Shown here in pieces: positions 44,040 to 52,511 of a stretch of DNA of 58,043 nt (its first letter is position 1; every line of letters starts with the position of its first letter). Below the pieces are notes generated by a model. That model was not told where the DNA came from and searched no databases. It saw only the letters and a list, made by a program, of their open reading frames with translations. The translations under genes and the position numbers were made by a program. The DNA is from an uncultured Clostridia bacterium (lineage in GTDB: Bacteria > Bacillota > Clostridia > Lachnospirales > Anaerotignaceae), in the NCBI GenBank assembly GCA_910583755.1, contig CAJTZO010000016.1:1-58043 (forward strand). Direction: 5' to 3'.

Positions 44040-44165
44040 TTGTGGTTTTACCCCAAACTCCATTCAATTTTTTTAAAAAGTTGGACAAAAAACTTATCAG
44101 AAAAACTAATGTTTTTTCTTAACTTATCAATAAAGTTTCGCTTGTAAAGGAAAAATGTTTTGATA
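44040..44165 (+). repeat. dispersed palindromic repeat, degenerate copy F (forward)
   Basis: TTTTTTTAAAAAGTTGGACA, AAAAACTTATCAGAAAAACT, then AGTTTCGCTTGTAAAGG, homologous to the inner part of copies A and B but diverged. Confidence 0.5.
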
Positions 44166-44241
44166 ATCAATTTTATTTTTAACTTTCTTTGGCATACTTG
44201 TGAAAGGAGGTGAAATAGGACAACATCAGCGTGCCAAAATC

Positions 44242-44260
44242 ATGTATTGGTACAATACAT
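44242..44260 (+). promoter_or_regulatory. perfect inverted repeat in the leader of the small gene
   Basis: ATGTATTG-GTA-CAATACAT, eight-base arms, 25 bases before the start codon. It could be an operator or a leader hairpin. Confidence 0.45.
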
Positions 44261-44284
44261 AATAGTAGAAAGGAATTGATTATC

Positions 44285-44548
44285 ATGGGTATCATGGGTG
44301 AAACGGATTTCAACGAAAAATTTGAGGAATTTTTAAATGGCTATGTGGCGGAAAAAATAAACGACATCCGTAAGCAACACAAAGACTTATTAGCAAAAAA
44401 AGCTGCACTTGCAGAAAAATTAGAGTCTTGTGAAGCGTTCTGGGCTTATGAGGAATTGGAAGCACAATATATTGCGTTGTTAGCAACAGGTATGTATAAA
44501 CAAGCAATGAAAGATTTTCATTTTTTTGTGAAATACTACTTAAAATGA
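44285..44548 (+). CDS. small hypothetical protein
   Basis: Protein of 87 residues from the ATG at 44285 (MGIMGETDFNEK), which follows AAAGGAA; an in-frame GTG at 44231 is less likely. It is a charged helical protein: NEKFEEFLNGYVAEKINDI, KKAALAEKLESC and YEELEAQYIALLATGMY. No family recognised. The perfect inverted repeat ATGTATTG-GTA-CAATACAT lies at 44242-44260 just before it, and a stronger hairpin follows at about 44573-44597. It may form a unit with the XRE regulator 284 bases upstream, but this is inference. Confidence 0.65.
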   Translation: MGIMGETDFNEKFEEFLNGYVAEKINDIRKQHKDLLAKKAALAEKLESCEAFWAYEELEAQYIALLATGMYKQAMKDFHFFVKYYLK

Positions 44549-44571
44549 TGAATCTTTACCTCTAAGGCGAA

Positions 44572-44599
44572 CCCAGTCTGGAGATAATCCAGACTGTGG
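44572..44599 (+). terminator. hairpin after the small hypothetical gene
   Basis: CCAGTCTGGA-GATAA-TCCAGACTGTGG gives a ten-base-pair stem 24 bases past the stop. It has no T run, so it may be an RNA-stability element rather than a terminator. Confidence 0.5.
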
Positions 44600-44675
44600 C
44601 TTATCTATGGGAGTTGTTGCATAGTTAGGATTATTTTGATAAAATAATACAAATTCATGTAAGGAGGAGTTTGTA

Positions 44676-45881
44676 TTGAATCATGATGAAAAAATGAATT
44701 ATTTTTGGAAAGGGTTTACTCTTTTCGCTGCAATTTCCAGTTCTATTTTGTTTTTCTTTGTGCTTTTTCGGCTAAAAAATTTGTTTCATGGTTTTCAGAC
44801 TTTGTTGAATATCCTAGCACCCATTATTTATGGCTTGGTATTAGCATATCTTTTAGCACCTATTTATAATAAGATTAAAAATAAGATAGAACCCTTTTTA
44901 CAAACAAAAATAGGGAAATCAAAAGGGAAATCTCTTGCAAAAGCAAGTAGTACCTTGATTACACTTGTTTTGATGATAGCAGTATTGACAGGATTTTTTT
45001 GGATGGTTGTTCCACAAGTTTATAAAAGTATTTTAGGCATTGTGGACTTGGTACCGGATAGTGTCAATCAAGTCTATTTGTGGTTAGATGCTACTTTTGA
45101 AAATAATCCACAGACCGCAAAAGTTCTTACAAATTACTATACAGAATTTTCCAATCAAATTGAAGAATGGTTGAAAACTTCTCTTGTACCTAATATTACA
45201 GCCATTCAGACACTTGTTTCGAATGTTTCGATAGGTGTTTATAGAGTATTTTCTTTTTTGAAAAATTTTTTAATTGGTATTATTGTTGCAGTTTATGTGT
45301 TAAACTGCAAAACATTGTTTGCATCCCAAGCTAAAAAAATTGTTTATAGTATCTTTCATGAAAAATGGGGTAGTGCAATTATTTATGAAATCCGTTTCGT
45401 GCATCAAGTTTTTGGTGGGTTTATTATTGGTAAGCTGATAGATTCTTTGATTATTGGTATTATCTGCTATATATGTCTAACATTAATGAGTATGCCTTAT
45501 ACCATGCTGATAAGTGTAATTATTGGTATTACCAATATTATTCCATTTTTTGGACCGTTTATTGGCGCAATTCCAAGCTTTATTTTATTGTTATTCGTTT
45601 CACCCATGCAAAGTTTATATTTTATTTTATTTATTTTTGTTTTACAGCAATTCGATGGTAATATTTTAGGTCCCAAAATATTAGGAGATTCTACTGGTTT
45701 AAGCAGTTTTTGGGTATTGTTTTCAATATTATTTTTCGGTGGTTTGATGGGCTTTTTTGGTATGATAATTGGTGTTCCACTTTTCGCTGTGGCATATCAT
45801 TTAATTTCGCAAGCTGTTAATAAAGCATTAGAAAAAAAAGAACTTTCTATAAAAACAGAAGATTATAAAAATATACCATAA
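44676..45881 (+). CDS. AI-2E family transporter (YtvI/PerM-like)
   Basis: Membrane protein of 401 residues. The TTG start at 44676 is six bases after GGAGGAG; an ATG at 44694 is a possible alternative. About eight membrane segments, with the family pattern: PIIYGLVLAYLLAPIYNKIK early, IIGKLIDSLIIGIICY midway, then ITNIIPFFGPFIGAIPSF, and GPKILGDSTGLSSFWVLFS before GGLMGFFGMIIGVPLFAV. Members include permeases of unknown solute and Na+/H+ antiporters, and the name is historical, so autoinducer export should not be assumed. Monocistronic. Confidence 0.9.
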   Translation: MNHDEKMNYFWKGFTLFAAISSSILFFFVLFRLKNLFHGFQTLLNILAPIIYGLVLAYLLAPIYNKIKNKIEPFLQTKIGKSKGKSLAKASSTLITLVLMIAVLTGFFWMVVPQVYKSILGIVDLVPDSVNQVYLWLDATFENNPQTAKVLTNYYTEFSNQIEEWLKTSLVPNITAIQTLVSNVSIGVYRVFSFLKNFLIGIIVAVYVLNCKTLFASQAKKIVYSIFHEKWGSAIIYEIRFVHQVFGGFIIGKLIDSLIIGIICYICLTLMSMPYTMLISVIIGITNIIPFFGPFIGAIPSFILLLFVSPMQSLYFILFIFVLQQFDGNILGPKILGDSTGLSSFWVLFSILFFGGLMGFFGMIIGVPLFAVAYHLISQAVNKALEKKELSIKTEDYKNIP

Positions 45882-45951
45882 TGGAAAGGACAGAAAACTT
45901 CCTTAACATCATTCGTTAAAATTTTTTATCCAACTTTAAAAAAAATGAAAA

Positions 45952-45990
45952 CCTTGAGAATTTTCTTTGTTTCAAAGAAGATTCTCAAGG
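45952..45990 (-). terminator. terminator of the C69 peptidase gene
   Basis: CCTTGAGAAT and ATTCTCAAGG, extended by TTCTTTG/CAAAGAA. On the minus strand a T run (TTTTTTTT after GGTTTTCA) follows. Confidence 0.8.
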
Positions 45991-45997
45991 TCGAATA

Positions 45998-47470
45998 TTA
46001 TTTCGCAATAGAAGGAACAAAAGCTTCTTTATTTGGTCTGCCACCTTCTGCTGCAACATATGTCATCAATTCTTCATAGATGATATTTGCTTTTTTCATA
46101 GCATCATCCGCTATCAAAATGCCCTGTTTTGTAGCATATTCTGCAGCTTCTTCTGGACTTTTTTCGTACAATTCTAATACCTTTTTATCTATTTGCTCCT
46201 GATTATCAATAAGATTTTGTTGATATTGTGTCCAATATTCTCTAACAGAAGCACCAAACTTTTCTCTGTCTAGCTCTGCTAATGTTGCAACACTACGGAA
46301 TATCCAATATGCACAATCTGGACTATAGTTTAATGTACTAGATTTATATGCTTCATGGGTATCTGTGATATTTCCATACGTAGGAAGATAAACAGAATGT
46401 TCTGCATTTCCCATAGCAAGCCACATAATACCCCCTAATTGTTCTGGATAGTTTTCTTTTATCTGTAACACATGACATTCTGCTTGTCTTTCTGTTCCAA
46501 TCTCACGTACTTCTTCATTTTGATTTGCGTCTAGTTCTGTCCCTTCATAACGATATTTTTGTAGTTCCATAACATCTTGTAAAGATACCTTTTCATCTGG
46601 TGTCATAAATAAGTCAAATACTTCTTTTTGATAGGATATTTTTTGGCTAGGTGCTAAAAAGTTTTGTCCGCCCCAAAGTCTTTGACGATTTCCTTCTGTC
46701 AATTCTTCTGCATAGGAAAGAGCAGCATGAAATTTTCCTTCATATTCTTTATAAAAACCATTCTCCTGTGCAAATGTAATCAAATCTGGAGAAGCAAATA
46801 CATTTTCTTTATCTTCTAAATCAACATTACCTAACATAAAACAGTTTGGAAAAACCATACAAGCATCATCTGGTACTTTAATCGCAGCATACCTATGTCC
46901 TGTATAAATCTCAATATACCAGGTTTCCTTACTATCCCCAATAACAAGAATATTTCCTTCTGCAGCACCTTTTTCCTCTATAATAGAAGCAACTAATTCT
47001 ACACCTTCTTTTGCTGTTTTTACTCTTGGTAATAGAATAGAAACCATATTTGCTTCTCGAAAGCCATCTTCAACAAAAGGGTCCACACTTTCCGCTTTTT
47101 CATTAGGAGAAGCAGAAATAGTAGCATCTACAAATACGCCAAATTCATTAAAACCAATTTCACCATAAATACCATCTCCCTCTACATCAGCATCTGGCAC
47201 ATATGTATATTTATAAGCTTTGGCAGGTTGTGGATAAGTAAAGCCTGTATTTCTATCTACAAAAACAGCTTCCTTTGTATATTGCATTGCTGGCTGTACA
47301 ACATAGCGTTTTGTATGTCCACCCCCAATGTCCTCTGTTCTAGCAATCAGCCTTGTACCATCTTCAGATACATTTTTGCCAATAATTGTACCTGTACAAG
47401 CAAATGCAGAAACTGTTCCAGAAAGTGCTAACATTCCTGTAAGTAACAAACTAAATACTTTCTTTTTCAT
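45998..47470 (-). CDS. C69-family (U34) dipeptidase, secreted
   Basis: Ntn-hydrolase of 490 residues. The signal peptide is KKKVFSLLLTGMLALSG, ending in SAFA just before Cys 25 (CTGTIIGKNV), so cleavage would expose the nucleophilic cysteine needed by this family. Further motifs are GTRLIARTEDIG, the oxyanion region FGVFVDATISASPN and GNAEHSVYLP. Length is typical of PepD-like dipeptidases. It probably cuts dipeptides outside the cell, which suits an amino-acid fermenter. The ribosome site is AGGAGG. Its own terminator follows. Confidence 0.9.
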   Translation of the reverse strand: MKKKVFSLLLTGMLALSGTVSAFACTGTIIGKNVSEDGTRLIARTEDIGGGHTKRYVVQPAMQYTKEAVFVDRNTGFTYPQPAKAYKYTYVPDADVEGDGIYGEIGFNEFGVFVDATISASPNEKAESVDPFVEDGFREANMVSILLPRVKTAKEGVELVASIIEEKGAAEGNILVIGDSKETWYIEIYTGHRYAAIKVPDDACMVFPNCFMLGNVDLEDKENVFASPDLITFAQENGFYKEYEGKFHAALSYAEELTEGNRQRLWGGQNFLAPSQKISYQKEVFDLFMTPDEKVSLQDVMELQKYRYEGTELDANQNEEVREIGTERQAECHVLQIKENYPEQLGGIMWLAMGNAEHSVYLPTYGNITDTHEAYKSSTLNYSPDCAYWIFRSVATLAELDREKFGASVREYWTQYQQNLIDNQEQIDKKVLELYEKSPEEAAEYATKQGILIADDAMKKANIIYEELMTYVAAEGGRPNKEAFVPSIAK

Positions 47471-47679
47471 GTATATTTCCTCCTCAAAAAATTATATTTA
47501 TGCTTTCTTCTTGTATTAAAACACATTTTTTTTATATTTTCAATATATATTCTAAAAAACTTTTTCTCTTTTTTGTGTTCTTATTTTCTTTTATTGTAAA
47601 ACAGAAAGAAACACTTTTCATATTACACTTACCTATAGCATATACATAACTATGATAAAGTATAGAGGAGTGCTGATTC

Positions 47680-47934
47680 TTGAAAACATATATAGAAGAA
47701 AGGGCTGTTGAAATTGCAAATTTTATGATACATTCTAATGCTACCGTACGGGAAACAGCAAAAAAGTTTGGTATCAGTAAAAGTACAGTACACAAAGATA
47801 TTACAGACAGAGTAGAAAAAATCAATCCTGATTTAGCAAAAGATGTTCGTCGTGTGCTAGAAATTAACAAAGCAGAAAGACATATTAGGGGCGGTTTAGC
47901 CACAAAAGAAAAATATCTTCATAAATTAAAATAA
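47680..47934 (+). CDS. spoIIID: sporulation regulator SpoIIID
   Basis: Mother-cell transcription factor of 84 residues that acts during sporulation. The helix-turn-helix is SNATVRETAKKFGISKSTVH, preceded by YIEERAVEIANFM and followed by DITDRVEKINPDLAKDVR and the basic tail RHIRGGLATKEKYLHK, all typical of SpoIIID. The TTG start lies nine bases after GAGGAG, as in many SpoIIID genes. It is strong evidence that this organism forms endospores. A long hairpin follows. Confidence 0.96.
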   Translation: MKTYIEERAVEIANFMIHSNATVRETAKKFGISKSTVHKDITDRVEKINPDLAKDVRRVLEINKAERHIRGGLATKEKYLHKLK

Positions 47935-47983
47935 AAAAAGCATACATCAATAATTATTTATTCAAAGTATAGACTGAACAAAT

Positions 47984-48019
47984 AAATCAAGACCATCAGC
48001 AATCTGATGGTCTTGATTT
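47984..48019 (+). terminator. terminator of spoIIID
   Basis: Sixteen-base-pair perfect stem AAATCAAGACCATCAG/CTGATGGTCTTGATTT with a CAAT loop; little T tail beyond the stem itself. Confidence 0.7.
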
Positions 48020-48054
48020 GCTACATAATAGTTCGTTACCTAGATATTTAGGTT

Positions 48055-48071
48055 CTTTTACCTTTCGTGTT
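48055..48071 (+). repeat. left 17-bp inverted repeat of the SUKH cassette
   Basis: CTTTTACCTTTCGTGTT, with its exact complement at 48833-48849. Together they bracket about 795 bases holding one gene. Confidence 0.85.
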
Positions 48072-48161
48072 AATAACACTTATTGAGATTTCTTTTCATC
48101 AAAATAATTAAAAGTGCAACTATCATAATGGATAACGGTTCAACAAATTGGAACTGTTATT

Positions 48162-48734
48162 TTACATTAGCTGTTTCGGCTTCCGCCCGCGAATAAACGA
48201 CATATTCAAATAGTCTTCTATACAATCACCCGATAAGAAAATGCTGTCATCAAATAGAACGTAAATGTTTCCGCTTTTAGCGGCACAGGTTATTCCATCT
48301 GGTTCAACAGTCCCTATAAGGAATAAGTTTTCACCAACTACCTGCTCTGCCTTTTTCAAATCAATTACAATTTCAAAGTCTAAAAAAGCAGCCCACGCAT
48401 CAAAAGTAAAAGTTGCTCCACTATAGGTATCAACAGATTTCTTTTCACTTAAATGATTCAATCGCTCCAAGGGGCGCAAATACCATTTCTCTAAACGTTT
48501 GACATCACCATCACATCTTTCTAAAAAATATCGTCCACATTTCGGTGAGCACTCCCGAAATTTTATACCACCGAATAGGTGTAAAATTTTTCTTGCATAC
48601 TCAAAACATTGAATACCACCTTTTTGCTCTATTTTCTCTATCCAACTATCTGCTAAAAGAAAATCTCTTTTTTTTGTCCATCCATTATCTATCAAAACGA
48701 AATACACATATTCATCTAACAAGGAAATATCCAT
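48162..48734 (-). CDS. SUKH-3-like immunity protein
   Basis: Cytoplasmic protein of 190 residues starting at 48734 (MDISLLDEYVYFVL) after GGGAGGAG; the longer frame to 48776 has no ribosome site. The pattern matches SUKH-3 immunity proteins: a short helix then NGWTKKRDFLLAD, KILHLFGGIKF, and near the end FLIGTVEPDGITCAAKSGNIYVL, then SGDCIEDYL. Such proteins neutralise toxins with nuclease or other activity, but no toxin gene is in the window, so it is an orphan immunity gene. It is enclosed by a perfect 17-bp inverted repeat and the flanks look more GC-rich than nearby genes, suggesting acquisition by transfer. Confidence 0.75.
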   Translation of the reverse strand: MDISLLDEYVYFVLIDNGWTKKRDFLLADSWIEKIEQKGGIQCFEYARKILHLFGGIKFRECSPKCGRYFLERCDGDVKRLEKWYLRPLERLNHLSEKKSVDTYSGATFTFDAWAAFLDFEIVIDLKKAEQVVGENLFLIGTVEPDGITCAAKSGNIYVLFDDSIFLSGDCIEDYLNMSFIRGRKPKQLM

Positions 48735-48832
48735 ATAACTCCTCCCATATTTTGATTTAGTAAAATCATGGTTCATATCTACATTCTGGTGTCAAACCGC
48801 GGTTAGTGAAATTACCAACGCTTAGACCCACC

Positions 48833-48849
48833 AACACGAAAGGTAAAAG
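48833..48849 (-). repeat. right 17-bp inverted repeat of the SUKH cassette
   Basis: AACACGAAAGGTAAAAG, the exact complement of the copy at 48055-48071. Confidence 0.85.
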
Positions 48850-48895
48850 GGATGATTTAAAGCTATTACCTGCCCTAATTTATCGCTTCAATTTT

Positions 48896-49543
48896 TTATG
48901 CCATCTCTTTTAAAAGTTCTTCCAATTTTTCTTTTACAGCTTGTTTTGCAATTTTATCCATCTGTTCCACTGTCTTAGGTCCACCAGAAGCAGCTAAAGC
49001 AAAAGGGTCATTCAATGCCACATAAGAATCAGTTAACATAGCTTTAAGCTGAAAATGTGTCAATTGCCGTTCCTTTTCTGGCATACTAGGGTCAAAATAG
49101 TCTGACCAAGTACATAGATATTTTCCAGAAATAAAAGCAAGAGCATTAATGGGGCTAGAAATTGCTTCCTGATATGCATCAGTATAGTAATCTTTAATTG
49201 TATCTTCTGTTTCTTTTAATTGTCCTAAATAAGACTCAAAATAAGTTTTGCGAGCAATAGAACCATCAGGGTCTACTACTCTATATGGGTCTACTTTTAG
49301 TTGATGTTCCTTTTCCCACTTATTTACTTGTTCCATAAAATCTTCTTTTGTGATAGTGCTAAGTTTTTCTGCTACCTTATCTGCAAGTATCTCCAATCTA
49401 TCGGAAGCAGCTTCCTGTCCCTCTTTTGAAAAAATTACTTTGTCGCCCTTTGGAGGAGTATCCTTTTTTTCTTCCGACTTTGCAAAATGAGCAGTATGCA
49501 GTGTAGATATTTGTTGAGCAAGCGGATTTAACCTAATATTCAT
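48896..49543 (-). CDS. hypothetical protein
   Basis: Protein of 215 residues starting at 49543 (MNIRLNPLAQQISTL) after GGAGAGGG. No signal peptide. A disordered lead (KSEEKKDTPPKGDKV) precedes a helical body: FSKEGQEAASDRLEILADKV, ISSPINALAFISGKYL, LTHFQLKAMLTDSYVAL and a Lys/Glu-rich C-terminal helix. I do not recognise the family. The MNIR start and disordered lead echo the hypothetical at 34645. It stands alone between the SUKH cassette and a terminator. Confidence 0.75.
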   Translation of the reverse strand: MNIRLNPLAQQISTLHTAHFAKSEEKKDTPPKGDKVIFSKEGQEAASDRLEILADKVAEKLSTITKEDFMEQVNKWEKEHQLKVDPYRVVDPDGSIARKTYFESYLGQLKETEDTIKDYYTDAYQEAISSPINALAFISGKYLCTWSDYFDPSMPEKERQLTHFQLKAMLTDSYVALNDPFALAASGGPKTVEQMDKIAKQAVKEKLEELLKEMA

Positions 49544-49605
49544 AATTCCCTCTCCTTTTTTTATTTTTATTATCGACAAATTCTATAGAAAATTAAGTCA
49601 TGAGC

Positions 49606-49642
49606 AAAAAAGCCCTAAGAGAAATCCTCTTAAGGCTTTTTT
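49606..49642 (-). terminator. terminator of the cysteine desulfidase gene
   Basis: AAAAAAGCC...GGCTTTTTT with inner TAAGAG/CTCTTA; on the minus strand it ends in a T run. Confidence 0.85.
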
Positions 49643-49675
49643 AATTACCAGACAAAAAAAAGGAAACACTAATTT

Positions 49676-50956
49676 TTAATCTACACAAGTCATAATTTTC
49701 AATATTTCTTTATCTGTTTCACGCATACCATCTTTTCCTAGTCTACCAATATTTTTTATAGTGTTTTCAATTCCCTTCGATATAACACCATCTCCGCCAT
49801 AAAATTGCTGTCCTTTTAAATACATATCATATCCAAAAATTCCCGCATCAACCGCTGTTGCAATTTTTGCTGCACAAGATGCCTTTGCACCATCACATAT
49901 AATACCTGATGTAATAGCAAGCGCATTTACAATAGTGTGTGTAATATCTTCATAGTTGCCACCTTTTAAATAGACAATACCTGCTCCGGCTGCTGCTCCT
50001 GCACTAACTGCACCACAATATGCTGATAAATACCCTATGCCTGTTTTATTGTGTATTGCAATTAAATTGGAAAGGATTAGCGCCCTGTATAATGTTTCTT
50101 TTTTTACTTTTAATTCTTTAGCATATTCTATCACAGGCAAGGAAACAGTCATACCTTGATTACCACTGCCAGAATTAATAACAACAGGTAGTTCACAACC
50201 ACTCATTCTTGCATCAGAGCCCGCTGCCGCTTTTGCCTTTGCCCGATTTCTAATATCATTTCCATATGTTTCTAATAATACAGAACCGATATTTGCACCA
50301 TAATTATTTTTTAATCCTTCCTCAGCAATCGCACTATTATATGCTATTTGTCTGTCTAATACTTCTTTGACATCTTCTATATCTACTATTTGTGCAAAAT
50401 CATAAATTCCTTGTACAGAAAGCATACTATAATCAGGTACATCTTCTTGCACCTGTTGTACAATTCCATTATCCAAAAGTACCTTACCATCTTTTTCAAT
50501 ATATACCACATTGCTATGTGCATTTGCAATACGAACCATAGCATAGTTATCATCTTTATATACTTTTATGATAATATCTAAAAGTAAATCACTTTCTGCT
50601 TGTTTTACTTGAATTTTTGTGTTTTTCTTGTATTCTAAAAATTCTTTTTTTTGTTGTTCTGTAACATTACTCAATACTTCTAATTCTAATTTCTCATCTC
50701 CTGCAACAATACCAATAGCTGCTGCTGCCTCAATTCCTTTTTCTCCATTTGTATTTGGCACAATAACACTCTTTACATTTTTAATAATGTTACCACTTGT
50801 TTCTATCATTACCTTATCAGGCATTTGTCCTAACACTGCTCTTGCTTTTGCTGCGCAATAGGCAAGCGCAATCGGTTCTGTACAACCCATTGCTACAACC
50901 AATTCTCTTTTTAATATTGCAACATATGTTTGATAACACAAATCCTTTTTTTCCAT
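49676..50956 (-). CDS. UPF0597 L-cysteine desulfidase family protein
   Basis: Iron-sulfur lyase of 426 residues, of the CyuA/YhaM type that breaks L-cysteine to pyruvate, sulfide and ammonia. I use the ATG at 50956, eight bases after GAGG (GTG at 50965 overlaps it). Family blocks: VVAMGCTEPIALAYCAAKAR, ETSGNIIKNVKSVIVPN, MSGCELPVVINSGSGNQG, then HNKTGIGYLSAYCGAVSAG and GIICDGAKASCAAKIATA, giving the cysteines for the [4Fe-4S] cluster. It ends with a terminator. Cysteine breakdown fits the serine dehydratase and cysK elsewhere. Some relatives may act on serine. Confidence 0.88.
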   Translation of the reverse strand: MEKKDLCYQTYVAILKRELVVAMGCTEPIALAYCAAKARAVLGQMPDKVMIETSGNIIKNVKSVIVPNTNGEKGIEAAAAIGIVAGDEKLELEVLSNVTEQQKKEFLEYKKNTKIQVKQAESDLLLDIIIKVYKDDNYAMVRIANAHSNVVYIEKDGKVLLDNGIVQQVQEDVPDYSMLSVQGIYDFAQIVDIEDVKEVLDRQIAYNSAIAEEGLKNNYGANIGSVLLETYGNDIRNRAKAKAAAGSDARMSGCELPVVINSGSGNQGMTVSLPVIEYAKELKVKKETLYRALILSNLIAIHNKTGIGYLSAYCGAVSAGAAAGAGIVYLKGGNYEDITHTIVNALAITSGIICDGAKASCAAKIATAVDAGIFGYDMYLKGQQFYGGDGVISKGIENTIKNIGRLGKDGMRETDKEILKIMTCVD

Positions 50957-51039
50957 CTTTTTCACCTCTTCTGTTTTATAAATGTATTTTTACATCTCAA
51001 AAGTTATTTTATTTATATCACATATAAAATTTTCTGATG

Positions 51040-51069
51040 AAAAAGCCCCTCATAATGAGGAGCTTTTTT
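51040..51069 (-). terminator. terminator of the aminotransferase gene
   Basis: AAAAAGC-CCCTCAT-AATGAGG-A-GCTTTTTT, nearly bidirectional, just past the aminotransferase stop. Confidence 0.85.
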
Positions 51070-51075
51070 GATTTT

Positions 51076-52260
51076 TTATTTCATAAAAGATTTTAAAACT
51101 TTACCAAGACTTGCAATACCTTGTTCAATTTTGTCATCTGGCATACAAGAATAGTTCATTCTAAATGTGTTTTCATGTCCGCCATTAGGGAAGAAAGAAC
51201 CACCAGGAACATAAGCAACTTTTTCTTCAATACATTTTACAGCAACTTCTCTTGCATTCATGTATTCAGGTAATACAACCCATGTGAATAATCCACCATC
51301 TGGATGTGTATATTCAATACCTTCTGGGAATTCACGTTTCATAGCATTCAACATAACGTCACGTCTATGTCCATATACTTCTTTAATTTTTGCAACATGT
51401 TCATCCAAGTTGTACATATCCATAAATTTGTCAACTTCTAACTGAGAAACAGTAGATGGCTGTAAGTCAGCACCTTGTTTTACAAAGTTATATTTTGCCA
51501 AAATTTCAGGATTTGCACAAACCCAACCAAGACGGTAACCAGGTGCTAAAATTTTGGAGAAAGTTCCCAAGAAAACAACAAGACCTTTTGTATCAAGAGA
51601 TTTCAAAGATGGCATATTTTCGCCTTCAAATCTTAACTCGCCATAAGGGTTGTCCTCAATGGTAGGAATTTCATATTTGTTGATAATTTCCATAAATTTC
51701 TTTCTTCTTTCCAAAGGCCATGTTCTACCTGTTGGATTTTGGAAATCAGGAATAACATAAATCATTTTTACATTTTCTGTTGTCTGAATGATTTTTTCCA
51801 ATTCTTCCATAATCATACCATTGTTGTCAGTTGGAACTTCAATAAATTTAGGGCAGTTAATTTTAAAAGCATTGATTGCGCCTAAGTAAGATGGGCTTTC
51901 CATTAATACAACATCGCCTTCATTTAAGAAAACACGACCAGAAAAGTCAAGTCCCTGTTGAGAACCATTTGTAATCAAAATATTTTCAATACTAGAATCA
52001 ATTCCATTTTTTGCTTTCATTCTATCAACAATTTTTTGTCTTAAAGAATCAATACCATCTGTTGTAGAATATTGCATTGCTTCTTGTCCGCTTTCACTCA
52101 TAACAGCCATTGCTGCTGCTTTCATACCTTCTACAGGGAATAATTCTTTTGCTGGCAAACCACCTGCGAAAGAGATAATATCAGGTTGTTGTGTTAATTT
52201 CAAAAGTTCACGAATTTCTGAACCCTTTAATTGTTCCACTCTGTCTGAAAATTTGACCAT
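51076..52260 (-). CDS. PLP-dependent aminotransferase (2-aminoadipate type, fold I)
   Basis: Aminotransferase of 394 residues with the LysN/2-aminoadipate pattern: IISFAGGLPAKELFP, GSQQGLDFSGRVF, PDFQNPTGRTW, TIEDNPYGELRF and the PLP lysine in GTFSKILAPGYRLGW. It has no DNA-binding domain, so it is not a MocR regulator. Probable role: transfer of amino groups between 2-oxoacids in amino-acid fermentation or synthesis; broad-specificity enzymes of this type use aromatic, branched-chain or 2-aminoadipate substrates. Ribosome site AGGAGGAA. It lies beside the cysteine desulfidase but with its own terminator. Confidence 0.92.
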   Translation of the reverse strand: MVKFSDRVEQLKGSEIRELLKLTQQPDIISFAGGLPAKELFPVEGMKAAAMAVMSESGQEAMQYSTTDGIDSLRQKIVDRMKAKNGIDSSIENILITNGSQQGLDFSGRVFLNEGDVVLMESPSYLGAINAFKINCPKFIEVPTDNNGMIMEELEKIIQTTENVKMIYVIPDFQNPTGRTWPLERRKKFMEIINKYEIPTIEDNPYGELRFEGENMPSLKSLDTKGLVVFLGTFSKILAPGYRLGWVCANPEILAKYNFVKQGADLQPSTVSQLEVDKFMDMYNLDEHVAKIKEVYGHRRDVMLNAMKREFPEGIEYTHPDGGLFTWVVLPEYMNAREVAVKCIEEKVAYVPGGSFFPNGGHENTFRMNYSCMPDDKIEQGIASLGKVLKSFMK

Positions 52261-52511
52261 TTTAAAATTCCTCCTTTATTTTTTCATAATTTATATTATA
52301 CAAGATACAGTTTATTACCAGATGCCCAAATAATACTGTCAAAACTGCTCTTGATAGGGGCAAATGGTTCTTTATACTTATTTAACCACAAAAAGCATAA
52401 AAAGTCAAATTATTTCTATAAATTTACCGTCAAATTCCATAATGTTTTTTTAAAAAAACAAAAGTTATTGTATGACTTAAACAATAATACGCTACTTGAT
52501 TTTATTTTATT

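Noticed and set aside
44549..44675. Riboswitch before the AI-2E-type transporter
   Set aside because: One strong hairpin is present, but no conserved riboswitch core was recognised.
44676..45881. Quorum-sensing exporter role from the AI-2E name
   Set aside because: The family is functionally broad and no quorum-sensing genes are nearby.
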